Positions 7,738 to 16,511 of a stretch of 64,000 nt of DNA are shown here, piece after piece. The notes beneath the pieces are model-generated. The model was not told the origin of the DNA, searched no databases, and saw only the letters and a list, made by a program, of their open reading frames with translations. Position 1 is the stretch's first letter, and each line of letters begins with the position of its first letter. This DNA comes from an uncultured Bacteroidota bacterium (GTDB taxonomy: Bacteria; Bacteroidota; Bacteroidia; Flavobacteriales; Flavobacteriaceae): NCBI GenBank assembly GCA_902595555.1, contig CACJQM010000002.1:186001-250000 (forward strand). Direction: 5' to 3'. A program made the position numbers and the translations under genes.

Positions 7738-9219
7738 ATGACAAAAAAAAACAGGTTACGTTTTGCGCCAAGTCCAACAGGTCCATTACACATAGGTGGT
7801 CTAAGGACAGCTCTCTTTAATTATCTCTTTGCAAAAAAGACAGGTGGTGAACTAGTTCTGAGGGTGGAAGACACTGATCAAGCGCGTAAAGTAGAAAAAA
7901 GTCAAGAGCATATTGAAAACTCATTAGCTTGGATAGGAATAGATTTTGACGAGTCTAGTAAAAAGGGCGGGCAATTTGGTCCTTATAACCAAAGCGAAAG
8001 AAAAGATATTTATAAAAAACATATAAACGTTCTAATTGAAAAGGGTTGGGCATACTATGCTTTTGATAAAAAAGAAAGGCTAGACTTTCACAGGCTAGAC
8101 CATGAAAAAAAGGGAAAGAAATTTATTTATAATGCTCACAACAGGCTGAAGCTAGACAACTCCCTGTCTATGGATAAAAAAGATGTTGAAGAAAGAATAC
8201 AAAAAGAGAATTATGTTGTTCGCTTTAAAACACCTTCGGAGACAAACGTTGTTTTCAATGATATAATTAGGGGAGAAATTCAAGTAGGAACTAGAGATAT
8301 TGATGATAAAATTCTTTTTAAATCAGACGGGATGCCCACATACCATTTAGCAAATGTTGTAGATGATCATTTAATGGAAATCACACATGTTATAAGGGGT
8401 GAGGAGTGGCTTCCATCGCTTGCCCTACACGTGCTGTTGTACAGGGCGTTCGATTGGCAAGAGCCAAAATTTGCACACTTGCCTTTAATATTAAAACCCA
8501 CGGGCAAGGGTAAGCTCTCTAAAAGAGATGGAGACAAGTTTGGGTTTCCTGTATATGCTTTGGACTGGGCTGATGAAAAGATTTACTCTGGGTTTAATGA
8601 ATCAGGCTTTTTAGCCGAAGCGTTAATAAACTATATGGTCTTTTTGGGATGGAGTCCTGGGAGTGAAAAAGAAATCTATTCCCTTGATGAACTTATTAAT
8701 GATTTTGCTTTAGAAAAAATAAACAAGTCTGGGGCTAAGTTTGATCCCCAAAAACTACTTTGGATAAATTCTCAACACATTCAGGGCTTAAACATAGACA
8801 AGCTTTGTGAGGTGTGCGAGCCAAAAAACAAAGACATTGACAAGGGTGTATTGAAAAGCTTTTTAAAGCTTGTTCAACCAAGGCTGGAAACGATCAACAA
8901 CCTAAAAGAAAAGTTTTTATACTTGTTTGAAAGGCCAACAACAAATGAGGGATTAATTAAAAAAACGATCAGCGAAGAGGTTAAACAGGCTGTTTCTGCA
9001 TTTGTTTTAAAGCTTGTGGCAGACAAAAGCTTAGGGGCACAAGAAATAAAAAAACTGCTATATGACTGTGCTGAAGAAAACAACGCTAAATTTGGAAAGG
9101 TTATGGGTTTTTGTAGGGCTTGTATTGTTGGGAAAATGGAAGGGCCGGATGTTGTTGAAATGATGATTTTTATTGGCGTTGAAGAAACCGCGCATCGTTT
9201 AAAAAAGTTCCTCGGTTGA
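7738..9219 (+). CDS. gltX: Glutamate--tRNA ligase
   Basis: 493 aa class I aminoacyl-tRNA synthetase charging tRNA-Glu. The N-terminal RFAPSPTGPLHIGGLRTALFN carries the HIGH-type motif (HIGG near residue 18), VEDTDQAR follows, and the KMSKS-type motif appears as GKLSKRDGDKFG near residue 258. The C-terminal helical anticodon-binding region is complete. Only 19 bases separate it from alkB, with no promoter motif seen in the gap, so readthrough from alkB is plausible. Length and motifs are ordinary for Bacteroidota. Confidence 0.96.
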   Translation: MTKKNRLRFAPSPTGPLHIGGLRTALFNYLFAKKTGGELVLRVEDTDQARKVEKSQEHIENSLAWIGIDFDESSKKGGQFGPYNQSERKDIYKKHINVLIEKGWAYYAFDKKERLDFHRLDHEKKGKKFIYNAHNRLKLDNSLSMDKKDVEERIQKENYVVRFKTPSETNVVFNDIIRGEIQVGTRDIDDKILFKSDGMPTYHLANVVDDHLMEITHVIRGEEWLPSLALHVLLYRAFDWQEPKFAHLPLILKPTGKGKLSKRDGDKFGFPVYALDWADEKIYSGFNESGFLAEALINYMVFLGWSPGSEKEIYSLDELINDFALEKINKSGAKFDPQKLLWINSQHIQGLNIDKLCEVCEPKNKDIDKGVLKSFLKLVQPRLETINNLKEKFLYLFERPTTNEGLIKKTISEEVKQAVSAFVLKLVADKSLGAQEIKKLLYDCAEENNAKFGKVMGFCRACIVGKMEGPDVVEMMIFIGVEETAHRLKKFLG

Positions 9220-9281
9220 TATAATTATTAGCCTCAAGGCAACATTCAATAGTTGTAAATTTCGTATTTTAAAAGGAAAAA

Positions 9282-10229
9282 ATGCTATACTATATTTTCA
9301 TTATCCTATTTATCGTGCTGGTTCTTTTTGGCACAATTTTCATTGTTAAACAACAATCTGCTGCCGTGGTCGAACGCTTTGGTAAGTTTGTAAGTGTTCG
9401 TCATTCGGGTTTACAAATTAAAATACCAATAGTTGATCGTGTTGCTGGAAGGCTTAGCTTAAGAATACAACAACTAGATGTTGTGGTTGAGACAAAAACC
9501 AAAGACGACGTGTTTGTTAAAGTCAAGGTCTCTGTTCAATACAAGGTTATCAAAGACAAGGTTTATGACGCTTTTTACAAACTGGATTTTCCGCAAGACC
9601 AAATTACTTCTTATGTCTTTGATGTTGTAAGGGCTGAGGTTCCTAAAATGATACTTGACGATGTATTTGAAAAAAAAGATGATATAGCAATTGCTGTAAA
9701 GGGTGAGTTAAATGACGCGATGAAAAACTATGGTTTTGATATTATTAAAACACTAGTAACCGATATCGACCCAGATGCTCAGGTTAAAGAGTCTATGAAC
9801 AGAATTAATGCCTCTGAAAGAGAAAAAGTAGCTGCTCAGTTTGAAGGTGATGCTCAGAGAATTCTTATTGTAGAGAGAGCAAAAGCAGAAGCCGAAAGTA
9901 AAAGGCTTCAGGGCCAGGGTATTGCTGATCAAAGAAGAGAGATTGCTAGGGGGCTTGAAGATTCTGTAAAAGTTTTAAACAATGTAGACATTAATTCACA
10001 AGAAGCATCTGCGTTAATTGTTGTAACACAACACTACGACACTCTTCAGTCAGTAGGTTCAGCAAGTAATAGCAACTTAATCCTTATGCCTAATTCTCCA
10101 CAAGCTGGATCAGAAATGCTTAACAACATGGTGGCTTCATTTACGGCCAGCAATCAAATTGGTGAGCAAATGAAAAAGGCGGCAAAAGAAAAAGAGGCTG
10201 AAGAAAATGAAAAAAACACTAATCAATAA
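9282..10229 (+). CDS. SPFH/Band 7 (stomatin-like) membrane protein
   Basis: 315 aa. One N-terminal membrane helix (LYYIFIILFIVLVLFGTIFIV), then the band-7 start QQSAAVVERFGKFVSVRHSGLQIKIPIVD and core QQLDVVVETKTKDDVFVKVKVSVQY. A coiled-coil, Ala/Glu-rich stretch (ASEREKVAAQFEGDAQRI, ERAKAEAESKRLQG) and an acidic-basic tail follow. SPFH proteins oligomerise at the membrane and organise microdomains or regulate membrane proteases; the specific role is not deducible. The next gene begins 10 bases downstream, so the two are probably cotranscribed. Confidence 0.9.
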   Translation: MLYYIFIILFIVLVLFGTIFIVKQQSAAVVERFGKFVSVRHSGLQIKIPIVDRVAGRLSLRIQQLDVVVETKTKDDVFVKVKVSVQYKVIKDKVYDAFYKLDFPQDQITSYVFDVVRAEVPKMILDDVFEKKDDIAIAVKGELNDAMKNYGFDIIKTLVTDIDPDAQVKESMNRINASEREKVAAQFEGDAQRILIVERAKAEAESKRLQGQGIADQRREIARGLEDSVKVLNNVDINSQEASALIVVTQHYDTLQSVGSASNSNLILMPNSPQAGSEMLNNMVASFTASNQIGEQMKKAAKEKEAEENEKNTNQ

Positions 10230-10239
10230 AGGCTAAAAA

Positions 10240-10770
10240 ATGAAAACAAATATTATATGTACTATAGCGATATCAATTCTGTTTTTGGGGTGTGCTGACA
10301 CGAAGCAAAAACTTGGATATGAATCTGAAAACGGGAACGAAGTAGATGTTTACGTTGGAAACGTAGAGTCAACTGAAATAATCCGAAAATGGTTTGATTC
10401 TTATAACGCTAGAGATTTGGAAACCGTATCAAGCATTGAGCATGATGATGTTGTGCTGTATGCCCCAAACGGAATGATAATAAAAGGAAGTGATCAGCAC
10501 ACTGAGCTTGCAAAAGAGTTTCTCTCGGCATTTCCTAATGCTAAATGGGAGGTCTTGTGGTCTATATCCTCTGACATAGCTTTTAATTCAAAACCTTCGG
10601 AAAACTGGGTAACCACATGTGTGACTGTAACATATGGAGAAGGAGAGGAGGCTACTAGGCTTCAAAGAATTATAGATGCGAATATTGTTGATGGAAAAAT
10701 CAAAACAGTTTACGGTTACGAACGGTCTGTGTCTGATGAGGAGGCTGATCAACAAAAGGTTGATGGATAG
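10240..10770 (+). CDS. NTF2-like (SnoaL-type) lipoprotein
   Basis: 176 aa. Type II signal peptide with lipobox (MKTNIICTIAISILFLGCAD). The following segment, EIIRKWFDSYNARDLETVSSIEHDDVVLYAPNGMIIKGSDQ, is the characteristic opening of NTF2-like/SnoaL folds (helices, then a strand with a conserved Asp region). No catalytic assignment is possible: such proteins can be small-molecule isomerases or merely binding proteins. Ends with an acidic DEEADQQ tail, 3 bases from the convergent glnS stop. Likely in one unit with the SPFH gene. Confidence 0.7.
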   Translation: MKTNIICTIAISILFLGCADTKQKLGYESENGNEVDVYVGNVESTEIIRKWFDSYNARDLETVSSIEHDDVVLYAPNGMIIKGSDQHTELAKEFLSAFPNAKWEVLWSISSDIAFNSKPSENWVTTCVTVTYGEGEEATRLQRIIDANIVDGKIKTVYGYERSVSDEEADQQKVDG

Positions 10771-10773
10771 CTG

Positions 10774-12441
10774 TTAGTTTTTCTTTTTCCAATTATCCCT
10801 AAGAGACACTGTTTTATTAAAAACATGTTTGTTTTTTTTAGAGTCAGTGTCTTTAATGTAATACCCCTTTCTTTGGAATTGGAAAGACTCAGAAATAGAT
10901 GATTTAGAAAGCTCTTTTTCGCCATATCCGTTAAAGACCTTAACAGAATCCTTGTTGATGGCTTGTGCAAGGTCTTCTTCAGAAAAGTCTCCTGGTGATG
11001 GGTGCTCAAACAATCTGTCGTATTCTCTAATTTCAACAGGTGTATTTGAGCTGCAACAAACCCAATGTAAAGTGCCTTTAACTTTTCTTTGACTTTCGGG
11101 GGTTCCTGATCCGCTTTTAGAATTTGGATCATATGAGCAAATGATCTCGCTTATTTTTCCTTTAGCGTTTTTAATTACTTCTTGTGCTTTTATTATATAT
11201 GCGCCCTTTAGTCTAACCTCGTTGCCGGGTGATAATCTAAAGTATTTTTTAGGAGGGTCTTCTAAAAAGTCTGTTTGCTCTATATAAACTTCTTTAGAAA
11301 AAGGAACTAGCCTAGACCCAGAGTCTGGGTTTTCAGGGTTGTTAATTAGCTCAAGCTCTTCGGCTTGTTGGTTAGGATAATTTGAAATAGTAATTTTTAA
11401 GGGGTCTTGCACAACCATGAGCCTATTACACTTTTTGTTAAGATCTTCTCTTGCGCAAAACTCTAATAGAGACATTTCAATTATGTTTTCTCTTTTTGCA
11501 ACACCCGCAGTAGTTACAAACTTTTTTAAAGCTTCAGGGGTATACCCTCTTCTTCTAAGCCCTGAAATTGTTGGCATTCTAGGGTCGTCCCATCCAGAAA
11601 CAAACCCTTTTTCAACCAGTGCAAGCAGCTTTCTTTTAGATGTTATGGTGTGGCTAAGATTAAGTCTTGCAAACTCTCTTTGTTTTGGTCTTATTTTTTT
11701 TGGATCAACAACAAGGTCTAAAAACCAGTCGTATAAGTCTCTATGTGGTTTAAACTCTAGAGTACATAAAGAGTGTGAAACCTGCTCAATATAGTCTGAC
11801 TCTCCGTGGGTCCAATCATACATTGGATATATCTTCCATTTATCTTTAGTTCTTGGGTGATGGCTATCAAGGGCTCTATATATAACAGGGTCTCTCATAA
11901 GCATGTTTGATGAGGTCATGCTAATTTTGGCTCTCAAAACATGCTTTCCTTGTTCGAAGTCCCCGTTTTTCATTTTAGAGAAAATATCCAGACTTTCTTC
12001 AATAGGTCTGTTTCTAAACGGGCTTTCCGTTCCAGGCTCGGTTGGTGTGCCTTTTTGGGCGGCAATCTCGCTGGAGGTTTGTGAATCAATGTATGCTTTA
12101 TCTTTTTTTATAAGGTCAACAGCCCAGTCATGTAGGGTGTCAAAATAATCTGAAGCATAACACTCTTTGTCCCATTTATATCCAAGCCATGAAACATCTT
12201 GTTTTATAGCGTCAATATATATTTGATCCTCATTTTCTGGGTTAGTGTCGTCAAACCGTAGGTTTATTTTTGCTTTATACTTCTTTGCAAGCTCAAAATT
12301 TAGAACAATTGCTTTCACATGACCTATGTGCAAAAAACCATTTGGTTCAGGGGGGAACCTGAACTGAAGCTTAGAGCTGTCAAAGCCCGAGCTTAAGTCT
12401 TCATCAATAATTTGTTCAATAAAGTTTTTGCCCTTATCCAT
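10774..12441 (-). CDS. glnS: Glutamine--tRNA ligase
   Basis: 555 aa class I synthetase. RFPPEPNGFLHIGHVKAI (HIGH near residue 38), NLRFDDTNPE and the KMSKS-like ITSKRKL near residue 265 are present, followed by the two beta-barrel anticodon-binding domains (C-terminal half, KNKHVFNKTVSLRDNWKKKN end). It charges tRNA-Gln directly. Convergent with the NTF2-like lipoprotein gene and divergent from folB. Minus-strand TAACTTTG lies 7 nt before the start codon. Confidence 0.96.
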   Translation of the reverse strand: MDKGKNFIEQIIDEDLSSGFDSSKLQFRFPPEPNGFLHIGHVKAIVLNFELAKKYKAKINLRFDDTNPENEDQIYIDAIKQDVSWLGYKWDKECYASDYFDTLHDWAVDLIKKDKAYIDSQTSSEIAAQKGTPTEPGTESPFRNRPIEESLDIFSKMKNGDFEQGKHVLRAKISMTSSNMLMRDPVIYRALDSHHPRTKDKWKIYPMYDWTHGESDYIEQVSHSLCTLEFKPHRDLYDWFLDLVVDPKKIRPKQREFARLNLSHTITSKRKLLALVEKGFVSGWDDPRMPTISGLRRRGYTPEALKKFVTTAGVAKRENIIEMSLLEFCAREDLNKKCNRLMVVQDPLKITISNYPNQQAEELELINNPENPDSGSRLVPFSKEVYIEQTDFLEDPPKKYFRLSPGNEVRLKGAYIIKAQEVIKNAKGKISEIICSYDPNSKSGSGTPESQRKVKGTLHWVCCSSNTPVEIREYDRLFEHPSPGDFSEEDLAQAINKDSVKVFNGYGEKELSKSSISESFQFQRKGYYIKDTDSKKNKHVFNKTVSLRDNWKKKN

Positions 12442-12448
12442 AAAAAAT

Positions 12449-12456
12449 CAAAGTTA
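12449..12456 (-). promoter_or_regulatory. Candidate glnS -7 element TAACTTTG
   Basis: Minus-strand TAACTTTG fits TAnnTTTG and ends 7 nt before the glnS ATG, implying a leader of a few nucleotides at most. Confidence 0.4.
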
Positions 12457-12483
12457 ATTAAATTCTTCTTGGTCATTAACAAT

Positions 12484-12491
12484 TATATTTG
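12484..12491 (+). promoter_or_regulatory. Candidate folB -7 element TATATTTG
   Basis: TATATTTG fits TAnnTTTG and ends 4 bases before the GTG start of folB, again suggesting a leaderless message. Confidence 0.4.
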
Positions 12492-12495
12492 CTAA

Positions 12496-12852
12496 GTGTA
12501 TAAAATTCATGTTGAAAATATAAGAACCAGGTCTTACCATGGTTGTCTAAATGAGGAGGCTATAATAGGTGGGGATTATAGGACGGATGTTTGGATAATG
12601 CTTAAAGATGAATATTCAATAAAAAAAGACGAGCTTGATCAAACAGTAGACTATGGTGAGGTGTCTGAAATTGTTTACAGCGAAATGAAAAAAAGATCAA
12701 AGCTTATAGAAAGTGTTTGCGAAAGAATTGTAAATAAGGTTTTGTCTATCTCTTCAAATATTCGTTGGGTGGAGGTTCGGGTTTGTAAAATTAACCCACC
12801 TATTGATGTAGATGTTCAAAACGTTAGCGTTGTTATTAAAAAAGAACGTTAG
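12496..12852 (+). CDS. folB: Dihydroneopterin aldolase
   Basis: 118 aa, family-size. The folate-pathway signature IRTRSYHGCLNEEAIIGGDYRTDVWIML contains the substrate-site YHG and the Glu two residues later; TVDYGEVSEIVY and LIESVCERIVNKVL (catalytic region) and VRVCKINPPI follow. The enzyme converts dihydroneopterin to 6-hydroxymethyl-dihydropterin. The start is GTG at 12496; no in-frame ATG exists before the conserved residues. Followed after 33 bases by tRNA-Cys, which has its own promoter motif. Confidence 0.92.
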   Translation: MYKIHVENIRTRSYHGCLNEEAIIGGDYRTDVWIMLKDEYSIKKDELDQTVDYGEVSEIVYSEMKKRSKLIESVCERIVNKVLSISSNIRWVEVRVCKINPPIDVDVQNVSVVIKKER

Positions 12853-12868
12853 CTTTAGTAAAAAATTA

Positions 12869-12876
12869 TATTTTTG
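12869..12876 (+). promoter_or_regulatory. Candidate tRNA-Cys -7 element TATTTTTG
   Basis: TATTTTTG fits TAnnTTTG and lies 9 bases before the mature tRNA 5' end. Position before a stable RNA gene makes it a good reference case for the motif in this genome. Confidence 0.55.
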
Positions 12877-12885
12877 CATCCCAAT

Positions 12886-12956
12886 GGCACTGTGGCCGAG
12901 TGGCTAGGCAGAGCTCTGCAAAAGCTTGTACAGCGGTTCGAATCCGCTCGGTGCCT
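12886..12956 (+). tRNA. tRNA-Cys (GCA)
   Basis: Folded by hand: acceptor stem GGCACTG/CGGTGCC (7 bp, one G-T), anticodon stem GAGCT/AGCTT with loop CTGCAAA giving anticodon GCA, T-arm AGCGG-TTCGAAT-CCGCT, discriminator T as usual for tRNA-Cys. The 3' CCA is not encoded. 71 nt. Followed directly by an intrinsic terminator. Confidence 0.95.
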
Positions 12957-12957
12957 C

Positions 12958-12982
12958 AACCCCTTTTTTAAGGGGTTTTTTT
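12958..12982 (+). terminator. Intrinsic terminator after tRNA-Cys
   Basis: AACCCC, then a T/A-rich loop, then GGGGTT followed by a T run (TTTTTTT to 12982). It starts 2 bases after the tRNA and overlaps the last codon of the convergent LysE-family gene. Confidence 0.75.
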
Positions 12983-13595
12983 ATAGTCCTTTAAAAATAA
13001 GCACTACACCAAAAATTAATATTAAAATGTTTAACCCTTGTCTTATATAAAAAAGAACGCTGTCTGTGAGCTTGGATTTGAGTCTGCTTGAAAGAAGGAA
13101 TTTTAAAATATTTATACCAAAATAGGTGGCAACCGAAACAAAAAAGAAAGTCCATATTTTAACCGGACTCATTTCAACTTTTGGTCCAAACCAAACAATT
13201 ACACCCGCCCAAATAACTAAGTATGATATATTAATAATATTAAGCAAAAACCCTTTAACAACATATTTTAAAAGCTTTGTTTCTTCAACTGCTTTTGCTT
13301 TTTTAACTTTTTTGTTCTTGACAGCGTTATTAATAAAAGATGTTATTGAGAAGGCTGTAAGGATTACGCCTCCGAGCAAAAAAAGTGCTGGCTGATTTTC
13401 TTCCGTTGCTATTTTACTGGCACCAAAATATGCCAAAGAGAAAAAAACAAGATCTGAGGCAATCACACCAAAGTCCATAAAAACGGCCTGTTTTATTCCT
13501 CTTGTAATACTTGTTTCTAGCAGCATGAAAAAAATTGGTCCAAAAGAAAAAGAAAGAAAAAACCCAAATACTACTGCGTCTATGTAATCAACCAT
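12981..13595 (-). CDS. LysE/RhtB-family amino-acid exporter
   Basis: 204 aa with six hydrophobic segments. The N-terminal AVVFGFFLSFSFGPIFFMLLETSITRGIKQAVFMDFGVIASDLVFF is the LysE-family pattern (G-P-x3 with downstream G and D). These inner-membrane carriers export amino acids or related metabolites; the substrate is not predictable. Lies 18 bases downstream of rnr and is probably cotranscribed with it. The stop codon lies within the tRNA-Cys terminator. Confidence 0.82.
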   Translation of the reverse strand: MVDYIDAVVFGFFLSFSFGPIFFMLLETSITRGIKQAVFMDFGVIASDLVFFSLAYFGASKIATEENQPALFLLGGVILTAFSITSFINNAVKNKKVKKAKAVEETKLLKYVVKGFLLNIINISYLVIWAGVIVWFGPKVEMSPVKIWTFFFVSVATYFGINILKFLLSSRLKSKLTDSVLFYIRQGLNILILIFGVVLIFKGL

Positions 13596-13613
13596 TGCTT
13601 ATAAAATTAACTT

Positions 13614-15710
13614 TTATTCCTTTCTTTCTAAAATTTTAAAATCTATATGTTTTTTATCAAGGTCTGTTCCAACAACTTTGATAAGGACCTCATCACCTAA
13701 ACAATATTCTTCGTGGGTGTTTTGACCGACTACACAAAGGTTTTTATGATCATAAATAAAATAGTCATTAGGAATGTCTTTCATTCGAACTAGACCCTCG
13801 CATTTACTTGATTTTATCTCAACAAAAAGCCCTCTTTCATTAACGCCAGAAACTACGGCTTCAAACTTTTCGTTGATTCTTTTAGACATATACTTTACCT
13901 GCATAAATTTAGTGGAGGCTCTTTCTGCTTTGGTTGCTAGCTCCTCCATTTTACTACAATGCAAGCAAGTGCTTTCAAGATCTTCTTTTTTGGGTGGTTT
14001 TTCCAACAATACTTTCTCAAGCAGGCGATGGACTATAACATCGGGGTATCTTCTAATCGGTGAAGTAAAATGTGTATAGTCGTTAAAGCCTAAACCAAAA
14101 TGCCCAATATTGTTTATACTGTATTTTGCTTTACTCATAGACCTTATCACCATCATGTCTACGACGTTTTTTTCAGGCTTATTTTCAACTGCATTTAAAA
14201 GTGCGTTTAAGGCTGTGTTAATATCTTTAACATTAGAAAGTCTAACATTATATCCTAGGTTTCTAACGAATCTTTCTAATTCTAATATTTTTTCTTCGTC
14301 TGGATAATCATGTATTCTAAAAACGGCTGTTCTGTTTTTTTCTTTTATTTTTTTTGCAACAAGAACATTAGCAAGCAACATAAATTCTTCAATAAGATGA
14401 TTGGCTTCTTTTTGAACTTTAATACTGTAGTCTATCGGCTCTCCTTTTTTATCAACTACAAACCTTACCTCTTCTTTATTAAAAAAAACTGACCCTTTCT
14501 TTTTTCTTTTTTGCTTAAGACTTATTGCAATAGAATTAAGGGTAAGTAGTGCTTCACATATTTCTTTACTTACTTTTTTGCTTTTTCCAGTAATAGTAAC
14601 CTCTGGAGGAAGCTTATCTTTGTTGTTTTTTAATACAAACTGTGCTTCTTCATACGACATTCTTTCATCTGATTTTATTAAACTCTTGGTAAACTCAGTA
14701 CTGATAATGTTGCTTTTTGAATCAATTTCTACAAGAACTGAAAAAACGTTTTTATCTTCATTGGGGTTTAAAGAACAAAGGTCGTTTGATAAAGTTTCTG
14801 GAAGCATCGGCACAACCCTGTCAGAAAGATAAACGCTTGTTGCTCTACTTTTTGCTTCTTTATCAAGCAGTGTGTTTTCTTTTACATAATGTGTAACGTC
14901 AGCAATATGTATCCCTATTTCAAAGTTGTTGTTTTTTAATTTTTTAAAAGACAATGCATCATCAAAATCTTTTGCGTCAGCAGGGTCAATAGTAAAGGTT
15001 AGTGTATCTCTAAGATCTTTTCTGTTTTTTTCTTTTACTATTTCTTTTGAAATTTTACTTGCCTCTTTTTCTATGTTTTTTGAAAAGTAATAAGGCAAAT
15101 TATACTCTTCCAGTATTGCGTGTATTTGAGTGTTAGTGTCTTGTTTGTTGCCTATAATTTTTAATATTTTACCTTCCGGAAGACTATATTTCCAGTCGGT
15201 TATATGTGCACACACCATGTCGTTTTCCTCACATTTTCCTCTTACTAAAATATCTGTGTCTAGCGACGTATTTTTTAAAAGCGTTAGCCCATTTTCTTTT
15301 TTTACAACACCAACATATTTTGTTAGCTCTCTGTGTTTTAAGCTTGCTATTCTTATTTTACTTTTCTTATCAATCCAGTAATACACAATATCATCTTGTA
15401 ACAAGCCTGCCTTTTCTTTTTTTGATATTTTAAATTCAGTAGAGGTGTCTATATCAATTAAATGTTTTAATCTTCTATTAATTTTACCAACCAGATATTT
15501 TTTGTTTTTATTGTATGTGTATTTTCCTCTGCCTCCATCAACTATATATCCTTTTCTTGCAATTGAAAAAAGAATTTTAAAAAACTCTTGATCGTTAATT
15601 TTTGCGCCAATAAAATATTTAATTTGTTTAACATTAAACGTTCTTTTAGGGTTTTCGAAAAACAAAAACGTTATCTTTCTTTCTAATATTTCTGAATTTA
15701 TTTTTTGCAT
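13614..15710 (-). CDS. rnr: Ribonuclease R
   Basis: 698 aa. Order: N-terminal winged-helix-like region, cold-shock OB domains (about residues 60-200), RNB catalytic domain with TIDPADAKDFDDALSF near residue 245 (the Asp cluster that holds Mg), HFTSPIRRYPDVIVHRLL near 560, and a C-terminal S1 domain (FEAVVSGVNERGLFVEI). It is a 3'-5' exoribonuclease for structured RNA. Lys-rich. A minus-strand TACATTTA box lies about 10 bases upstream of the start. Upstream is the 364-base gene-free region. Confidence 0.95.
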   Translation of the reverse strand: MQKINSEILERKITFLFFENPKRTFNVKQIKYFIGAKINDQEFFKILFSIARKGYIVDGGRGKYTYNKNKKYLVGKINRRLKHLIDIDTSTEFKISKKEKAGLLQDDIVYYWIDKKSKIRIASLKHRELTKYVGVVKKENGLTLLKNTSLDTDILVRGKCEENDMVCAHITDWKYSLPEGKILKIIGNKQDTNTQIHAILEEYNLPYYFSKNIEKEASKISKEIVKEKNRKDLRDTLTFTIDPADAKDFDDALSFKKLKNNNFEIGIHIADVTHYVKENTLLDKEAKSRATSVYLSDRVVPMLPETLSNDLCSLNPNEDKNVFSVLVEIDSKSNIISTEFTKSLIKSDERMSYEEAQFVLKNNKDKLPPEVTITGKSKKVSKEICEALLTLNSIAISLKQKRKKKGSVFFNKEEVRFVVDKKGEPIDYSIKVQKEANHLIEEFMLLANVLVAKKIKEKNRTAVFRIHDYPDEEKILELERFVRNLGYNVRLSNVKDINTALNALLNAVENKPEKNVVDMMVIRSMSKAKYSINNIGHFGLGFNDYTHFTSPIRRYPDVIVHRLLEKVLLEKPPKKEDLESTCLHCSKMEELATKAERASTKFMQVKYMSKRINEKFEAVVSGVNERGLFVEIKSSKCEGLVRMKDIPNDYFIYDHKNLCVVGQNTHEEYCLGDEVLIKVVGTDLDKKHIDFKILERKE

Positions 15711-16074
15711 AAATCTTTGGTAAATGTAATTCTATATTTATTCCCAAACGCTTATTAACAAAAACTTTTATTCATCATTATAATAATATTTTAATTTAAA
15801 AATTAATATAATAATGATTGCTTGTTAATATCTACAATAAGTAAATTGAAATATAAAAAAACCAAGTACTTAACAGTTTTTAAACACATTAATGTTTATA
15901 ATATATAATTGATAATTAGTATTTTATGTTTGTTATTAATAGCAGTTAATAAGTGAAGCTTTTAATAACTTACACAAACTTTTATGTCAATAATTAGTTT
16001 AATTTTGTTTATAATATCTAACAACAATTTAGTTTTAGAAATAGTTCAGAAATATTAACAATTAAAAGTGAGAT
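15711..16074. other. 364-bp gene-free, very AT-rich region with inverted repeats
   Basis: This is the only gap over 300 bases. It has no ORF or tRNA. It holds an imperfect inverted repeat (ATCATTAT 15774-15781 with ATAATGAT 15811-15818), CTTATTAAC (15751-15759) inverted as GTTAATAAG (15945-15953), ACATTAATGT, and many TTAATA/TGTTAAT words. The right end should carry the rpiB promoter. No good DnaA box (TTATCCACA) is seen; the nearest are two-mismatch words. It could be a replication-linked region, an untranslated leader or simply promoter sequence for two divergent genes. Confidence 0.6.
16000..16007 (+). promoter_or_regulatory. Candidate rpiB -7 element TAATTTTG
   Basis: TAATTTTG fits TAnnTTTG, 67 bases before the rpiB ATG, with TTTA about 15 bases upstream as a possible -33 element. 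It would give a leader of about 60 nt, longer than others in this window. Confidence 0.35.
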
Positions 16075-16503
16075 ATGAACATACTATTGTCAAATGATCA
16101 TGCTGGAACAGAATTAAAAAAAGAGGTAAAAGAATTTTTACAAAGCAAGGGATATAATGTAAACAATCTTGGTGAAGATTTAGGGGAGAGTGTAGATTAT
16201 CCAGATTTTATTCACCCTCTAGCAAGAGAAATTTCAAATAAAAATGAAGAAAAAGGAATTATTATTTGTGGATCGGGAAATGGAGTTAGTATGGTTGCTA
16301 ATAAATATGAAGGAGTTAGAGCTGCATTATGTTGGAACAAGGAAATAGCTTCTTTATCTCGACAACACAACAACGCTAATGTACTAAGCTTGCCAGCAAG
16401 ATTTATAACAACAGAAGAAGCAATTGAAATTGTAAAAACTTTTCTAGAAACTGATTTTGAAGGAGGAAGACATGAAAGAAGGGTTAATAAAATAAACAAA
16501 TAA
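16075..16503 (+). CDS. rpiB: Ribose-5-phosphate isomerase B
   Basis: 142 aa, normal for RpiB/LacAB. SNDHAGTELKKEVKEFL with the substrate-binding Asp-His, VDYPDFIHPLA, the catalytic-Cys loop IIICGSGNGVSMVANKYEGVRAALCW and the ARFITTEEAIEIV segment are visible. It interconverts ribose-5-P and ribulose-5-P in the pentose phosphate pathway. Followed by the acetyltransferase after 8 bases, so the two are likely cotranscribed. Confidence 0.96.
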   Translation: MNILLSNDHAGTELKKEVKEFLQSKGYNVNNLGEDLGESVDYPDFIHPLAREISNKNEEKGIIICGSGNGVSMVANKYEGVRAALCWNKEIASLSRQHNNANVLSLPARFITTEEAIEIVKTFLETDFEGGRHERRVNKINK

Positions 16504-16511
16504 CAAGGCTA

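Noticed and set aside
8425-8440. CACGTG core in gltX as a third parS site
   Set aside because: Only the central hexamer matches; the flanks do not fit the 16-bp palindrome.
9232-9241. GCCTCAAGGC as a terminator after gltX
   Set aside because: The stem is only 4 bp and no T-run follows.
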